Assembly (NCBI RefSeq): GCF_014650775.1 | Contig: NZ_BMVP01000025.1 | Span: 1 to 57,866 of the forward strand | DNA length: 57,866 nt | Reading direction: 5' to 3' | Origin: Streptomyces cirratus | GTDB taxonomy: Bacteria > Actinomycetota > Actinomycetes > Streptomycetales > Streptomycetaceae | Shown: piece by piece, positions 55,505 through 57,866 of the stretch | How the letters are laid out: each line of letters starts with the position of its first letter | Position numbering within the stretch: the first letter of the stretch is position 1 | Notes under the pieces: generated by a model | The model's input: the letters and a program-made list of their open reading frames with translations, nothing else | What the model was told of the DNA's origin: nothing | Database searches by the model: none | Position numbers and translations under genes: made by a program

Positions 55505-55580
55505 GGCGCGGGGTGCGGGGCGGAGCCCCGCGAAGCCCGGCGCAGCCGGGGCCGCTGCACGGGGCGGCGCCGGGCAGCAC
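55381..55580. repeat. 30-bp tandem repeat running into an interspersed GC-rich element
   Basis: Four 30-bp units (55381-55500), each CCAGGCGCACCC(T/G)CCAACC-like followed by CCGCCGACGT, encode PGAPSNPADV. The last is altered to CCAGCCCTGCCGGCGT and continues TTGAGGCGCGGGGTGCG, then GGGCGGAGCCCCGCG. That is the start of a GC element common between Streptomyces genes. Strong hairpins follow to about 55580, so the element also looks like a terminator. Confidence 0.8.
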
Positions 55581-55618
55581 CCCGCACTCCGCCCCCGCCC
55601 CGCCCCGCCCCGCAGGGC

Positions 55619-56509
55619 TCAGGCCGGGGCCCGCCCCGTCAACGCCGCCAGGCTCGACCGCACATGGCTCATGTGCGCCCGCATCTCCTCCTGCGCCTCC
55701 GCATGCTCCCGCAGCACCCGCTCCGTCTCCCGCCCCACCCGCTCCTCCCGCACCCGCGCCGCCGCGACCAGCTCCGCCCCCCGCGCCTCGGCGTCCTCCT
55801 GCCCGTGCCGCGCCGCCTCCTCCGCCTCCGCGAAGCCCCGCCGCGCCTCCGACAGCCGCGCCTCCGCGTGCCGTTCCAGCTCCGACAGCCGCGCCTGCGA
55901 CTCCGCCTCCCGTGCGGCGATCTCCCGCTCAGCCGCCTCCCAGCGCTCCCGCTGCTCCTGCTCCCGCTCCGCCACCAGCACGTCCGCCCGGCGGCGCGTC
56001 TCCACCAGCGCCGCATGCGCCTCCGCCCGCCACCGCGCCGCGTCGTCCCTCGCCTCGCCCCGTACCGCCTCCGCCTCGCGCTGCGCCCGCTCCAGCCCCT
56101 GCCGCGCCCGCACCTCGGTCTGCTCGACCACCGCGTGCGCGTCCTGCCGCGCCAGCTCCGCCACCCGCTCCGCGTACGCGTCCGCCGCGATCACCGTCGC
56201 CGACGCGTCCGCCCGGGCGTCTTCCCGCAGGGCCTGCGCCTCCTCCTGGGCCAGCGCCAGGATCCGCCGCGCCCGCTCGCTCAGCTCGTCGTACGTCTGC
56301 GGCGCCAGCGAGGCCACCGCCTCCCGCAGCCGCTGCGCCTCCGCCTCCATCCGCTTCGCCAGGACCGTCAGCCGAGCCACCCGCTCCCAGGCCTCGTCCC
56401 GGCTCCCCGACAGCCGCGCGAGATACCGGTCGACCTGATCCGTCCGGTAGCCGCGACCGCGCGTGGTCGCCAAACCCTGAGGTCCCTGAGGTGTCATCGG
56501 TGCACTCAT
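55619..56509 (-). CDS. DivIVA-like coiled-coil cytoskeletal protein
   Basis: A 296-residue, almost wholly coiled-coil protein rich in Glu, Arg and Ala. The N-terminus has TTRGRGYRTDQVDRYLARLS, the short DivIVA-type membrane-targeting/dimer motif, followed by long heptad-like stretches (EAEAQRLREAVASLAPQ, RADVLVAEREQEQRERWEAA). Streptomyces relatives are often named 'cellulose-binding protein' (FilP/Scy/DivIVA relatives) and take part in polar growth scaffolds. There is no cellulose-binding module here. ATG 56509 is chosen; GAGAGGCGC lies upstream. It sits 127 bp downstream of the SUKH-like gene on the same strand. Exact role unknown. Confidence 0.75.
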   Translation of the reverse strand: MSAPMTPQGPQGLATTRGRGYRTDQVDRYLARLSGSRDEAWERVARLTVLAKRMEAEAQRLREAVASLAPQTYDELSERARRILALAQEEAQALREDARADASATVIAADAYAERVAELARQDAHAVVEQTEVRARQGLERAQREAEAVRGEARDDAARWRAEAHAALVETRRRADVLVAEREQEQRERWEAAEREIAAREAESQARLSELERHAEARLSEARRGFAEAEEAARHGQEDAEARGAELVAAARVREERVGRETERVLREHAEAQEEMRAHMSHVRSSLAALTGRAPA

Positions 56510-56575
56510 CCTGGAAGCGCCTCTCTCGCGGGGATTCCCGTCTAGGATGCGCCATTTGCTCCCAGAAGCCGGAAT

Positions 56576-56615
56576 GGCCGGGCCGGTAACCCCTCGCGGG
56601 GGTACCGGCCCGGCC
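56576..56615. terminator. hairpin terminator after SUKH-like gene
   Basis: GGCCGGGCCGGTAACCCC (56576-56593) pairs with GGGGGTACCGGCCCGGCC (56598-56615) with one mismatch and a 4-nt loop. It lies 20 nt beyond the stop of the minus-strand gene at 56636. Confidence 0.8.
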
Positions 56616-56635
56616 ACACCTGCCGACGGCTGCGA

Positions 56636-57866
56636 TCAGAGCAGCCCGTCCCACATCTGCTCCAGCAGCACCGACCACCAGCTCTCCGGTGAGGCCAGCG
56701 CCGCACTGTCCAGCCCCGCCAGATTCGCCTGGAAATCGACGGTCCAACGCCCCGCCTGCTCCGGCGTCAAATGCTGGCGCAGGCGCCACATCTGACCCAG
56801 CATCGCCAGTGACCGCACGAACTGCGGCAGACTCGAATTCACGAACTGCGGCGGCACCGGCGCCCCGCCCGGGCCGCCCTCCACCGGAACCGCCACGATG
56901 TGCGCCGTCCCGTACTGCACGCACAGCGCCTTGCCGAAGTCACTGCCGACCACCAGGTACGAACCCGCGTCCGTCGCCGCCTGCACCTGCCGCTGCGCCG
57001 CCAGCTCCGCCAGCGTCGGCAACGGCTGACCCGGCACCGCCTGCGCCCAGAAGAACGGCCCGAAGTCCACCGGCAGACCCGACCACATCAGCGTCTGCGC
57101 CACGATCTCCGGCACACCCTGACGGGACACCGCACGCTGCTCGAACCGGAACACGCCCTGCGGCCCGAACGCCCCCGCCAGCTCCTGCGCGATCGCCTCC
57201 AGCGGGATCGCCGGCTGCAACGGAACCTGCGGCAGCGGCGCCCGAACCGGCGCGGGGCGCGCCGGACCGTCCGCCACCTGGTGCAGTTCGCTCTGGTGGG
57301 TGATCAGATGCCTCATGCCCTGCTGACGGCTCGCGTGATCCGTCCCGTACGGGGCCACGCTCGTGATCCGCACCTGCGGCCAGGTCTCCCGGATCATCCG
57401 CGCGCAGTAGCCACCGGGCAGCTCGCACGACGCCAGCTCCGTGTGCAGCTCCAGCACCTGCTGCGGCGGCACGTTCATCGCACGCAGCTCGTACAGGATC
57501 TGCCACTCCGGGTGCGGTGTGCCAGGCGCCGAACGACGGATCAGCTGCTGCTCGGAACCGTCGGGCGCGCGGTAGCGCAACACGGCCTGGTAGCCGGGAC
57601 CCACCGTGGGGACACCGGGCTGCTGCGCCGCCACGGGAGCCGGACCGTGCTGCGGCGCGCCGGGCGGCGGCCCGGGCGGGCCGGGCGGCTGCGGGACACC
57701 GGGGTTGGCGAGCATCGTCGCGGCATGATGCGCGCCGCCACCGGGCGCGCCAGGAGCCGCGGGAGCACCGGGAACCCCGGCAGGACCCGCAGGCACACCA
57801 GGAGCCGGCGGCGGACCGGGCGGAGCCGGCGGCCCCACCACAGCAGGCCCCGCCAGCATCGTCGCC
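56636..57866 (-). CDS. SUKH-4-like protein with deaminase-like segment, partial at right edge
   Basis: At least 407 residues. An N-terminal ~80 residues of Pro/Gly/Ala-rich sequence is followed by PGYQAVLRYRAPDGSEQQLI, ELHTELASCELPGGYCARM (an HxE and spaced Cys pattern recalling nucleic-acid deaminase folds) and RITSVAPYGTDHASRQQ. The C-terminal half (QELAGAFGPQGVFRFEQRAV, AGSYLVVGSDFGKALCVQYG, MWDGLL end) resembles SUKH-4 immunity proteins. An ATG at 57859 is in frame, but the preceding bases stay open and the text repeats an internal TMLA motif, so the true start may lie outside the window. Immunity or toxin-partner function is inferred; the catalytic pattern is not exact. Confidence 0.68.
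   Translation of the reverse strand, partial: ATMLAGPAVVGPPAPPGPPPAPGVPAGPAGVPGAPAAPGAPGGGAHHAATMLANPGVPQPPGPPGPPPGAPQHGPAPVAAQQPGVPTVGPGYQAVLRYRAPDGSEQQLIRRSAPGTPHPEWQILYELRAMNVPPQQVLELHTELASCELPGGYCARMIRETWPQVRITSVAPYGTDHASRQQGMRHLITHQSELHQVADGPARPAPVRAPLPQVPLQPAIPLEAIAQELAGAFGPQGVFRFEQRAVSRQGVPEIVAQTLMWSGLPVDFGPFFWAQAVPGQPLPTLAELAAQRQVQAATDAGSYLVVGSDFGKALCVQYGTAHIVAVPVEGGPGGAPVPPQFVNSSLPQFVRSLAMLGQMWRLRQHLTPEQAGRWTVDFQANLAGLDSAALASPESWWSVLLEQMWDGLL

Overview
The window is high-GC actinobacterial chromosome and almost certainly Streptomyces. Evidence: strong GC bias at third codon positions, many GTG and TTG starts behind GGAGG-type ribosome binding sites, a leucine tRNA with a UAA anticodon matching bldA, an actinobacterial enolase / DivIC-type / Rpf / Mfd gene neighbourhood, a ydaO-type c-di-AMP riboswitch ahead of an Rpf gene, and an actinobacterial type VII secretion (ESX-like) locus. 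All family assignments come from reading the sequence and from memory of the families. No database search was run.

Layout. (1) 0.3-3 kb: small uncharacterised proteins, a DUF4287 protein and a Bax inhibitor-1 family membrane protein. (2) 3-13.2 kb: type VII secretion locus with a small membrane protein, EccD, a MinD-like ATPase with a Pro-rich N-terminus, EccC with three clear Walker A sites, a DUF6177-like protein, and three small helical proteins (WXG100/ESAT-6-like, 'pore-forming ESAT-6'-like, DUF6507-like). EccB, EccE and mycosin are not visible here. (3) 13.2-19.5 kb: a 927-residue predicted T7SS effector with a C-terminal PD-(D/E)XK-like nuclease domain, its Imm49-type immunity gene, and a decaying run of cassettes: two broken Imm49 copies, a stray toxin tail homologous to the intact toxin's tail but fused to an Imm49 remnant, a broken MORN/YwqK-like gene, another stray tail and one intact immunity-like ORF. 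(4) 19.6 kb: bldA. (5) 20-52.4 kb: conserved core genes (cfa-like methyltransferase, type II NADH dehydrogenase, Ppx/GppA, DUF501, DivIC-like, eno, two Rpf proteins, CYP, globin-reductase, mazG, SurA-like lipoprotein, YfhO, Ser/Thr kinase, mfd, DUF2079, patatin). This block is bracketed by two closely similar LolD/FtsX-type ABC transporters in inverted orientation. (6) 52.7-57.9 kb: MFS exporter, a membrane protein with a TTA codon and C-terminal decapeptide repeats, a DivIVA-like coiled-coil protein, and a SUKH/deaminase-like protein running off the right edge.

How the parts work together. The EccC/EccD/MinD-like core with the small helical partners is the likely export route for the 927-residue toxin, with the Imm49 product protecting the producer. 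The debris downstream looks like a record of past toxin-tail/immunity exchange. bldA supplies the only tRNA for UUA codons, and at least one gene in the window (54545-55504) carries a TTA codon, so it is a candidate bldA target. The eno-rpf segment joins glycolysis, septation and cell-wall remodelling genes, with c-di-AMP control predicted for rpfA only.
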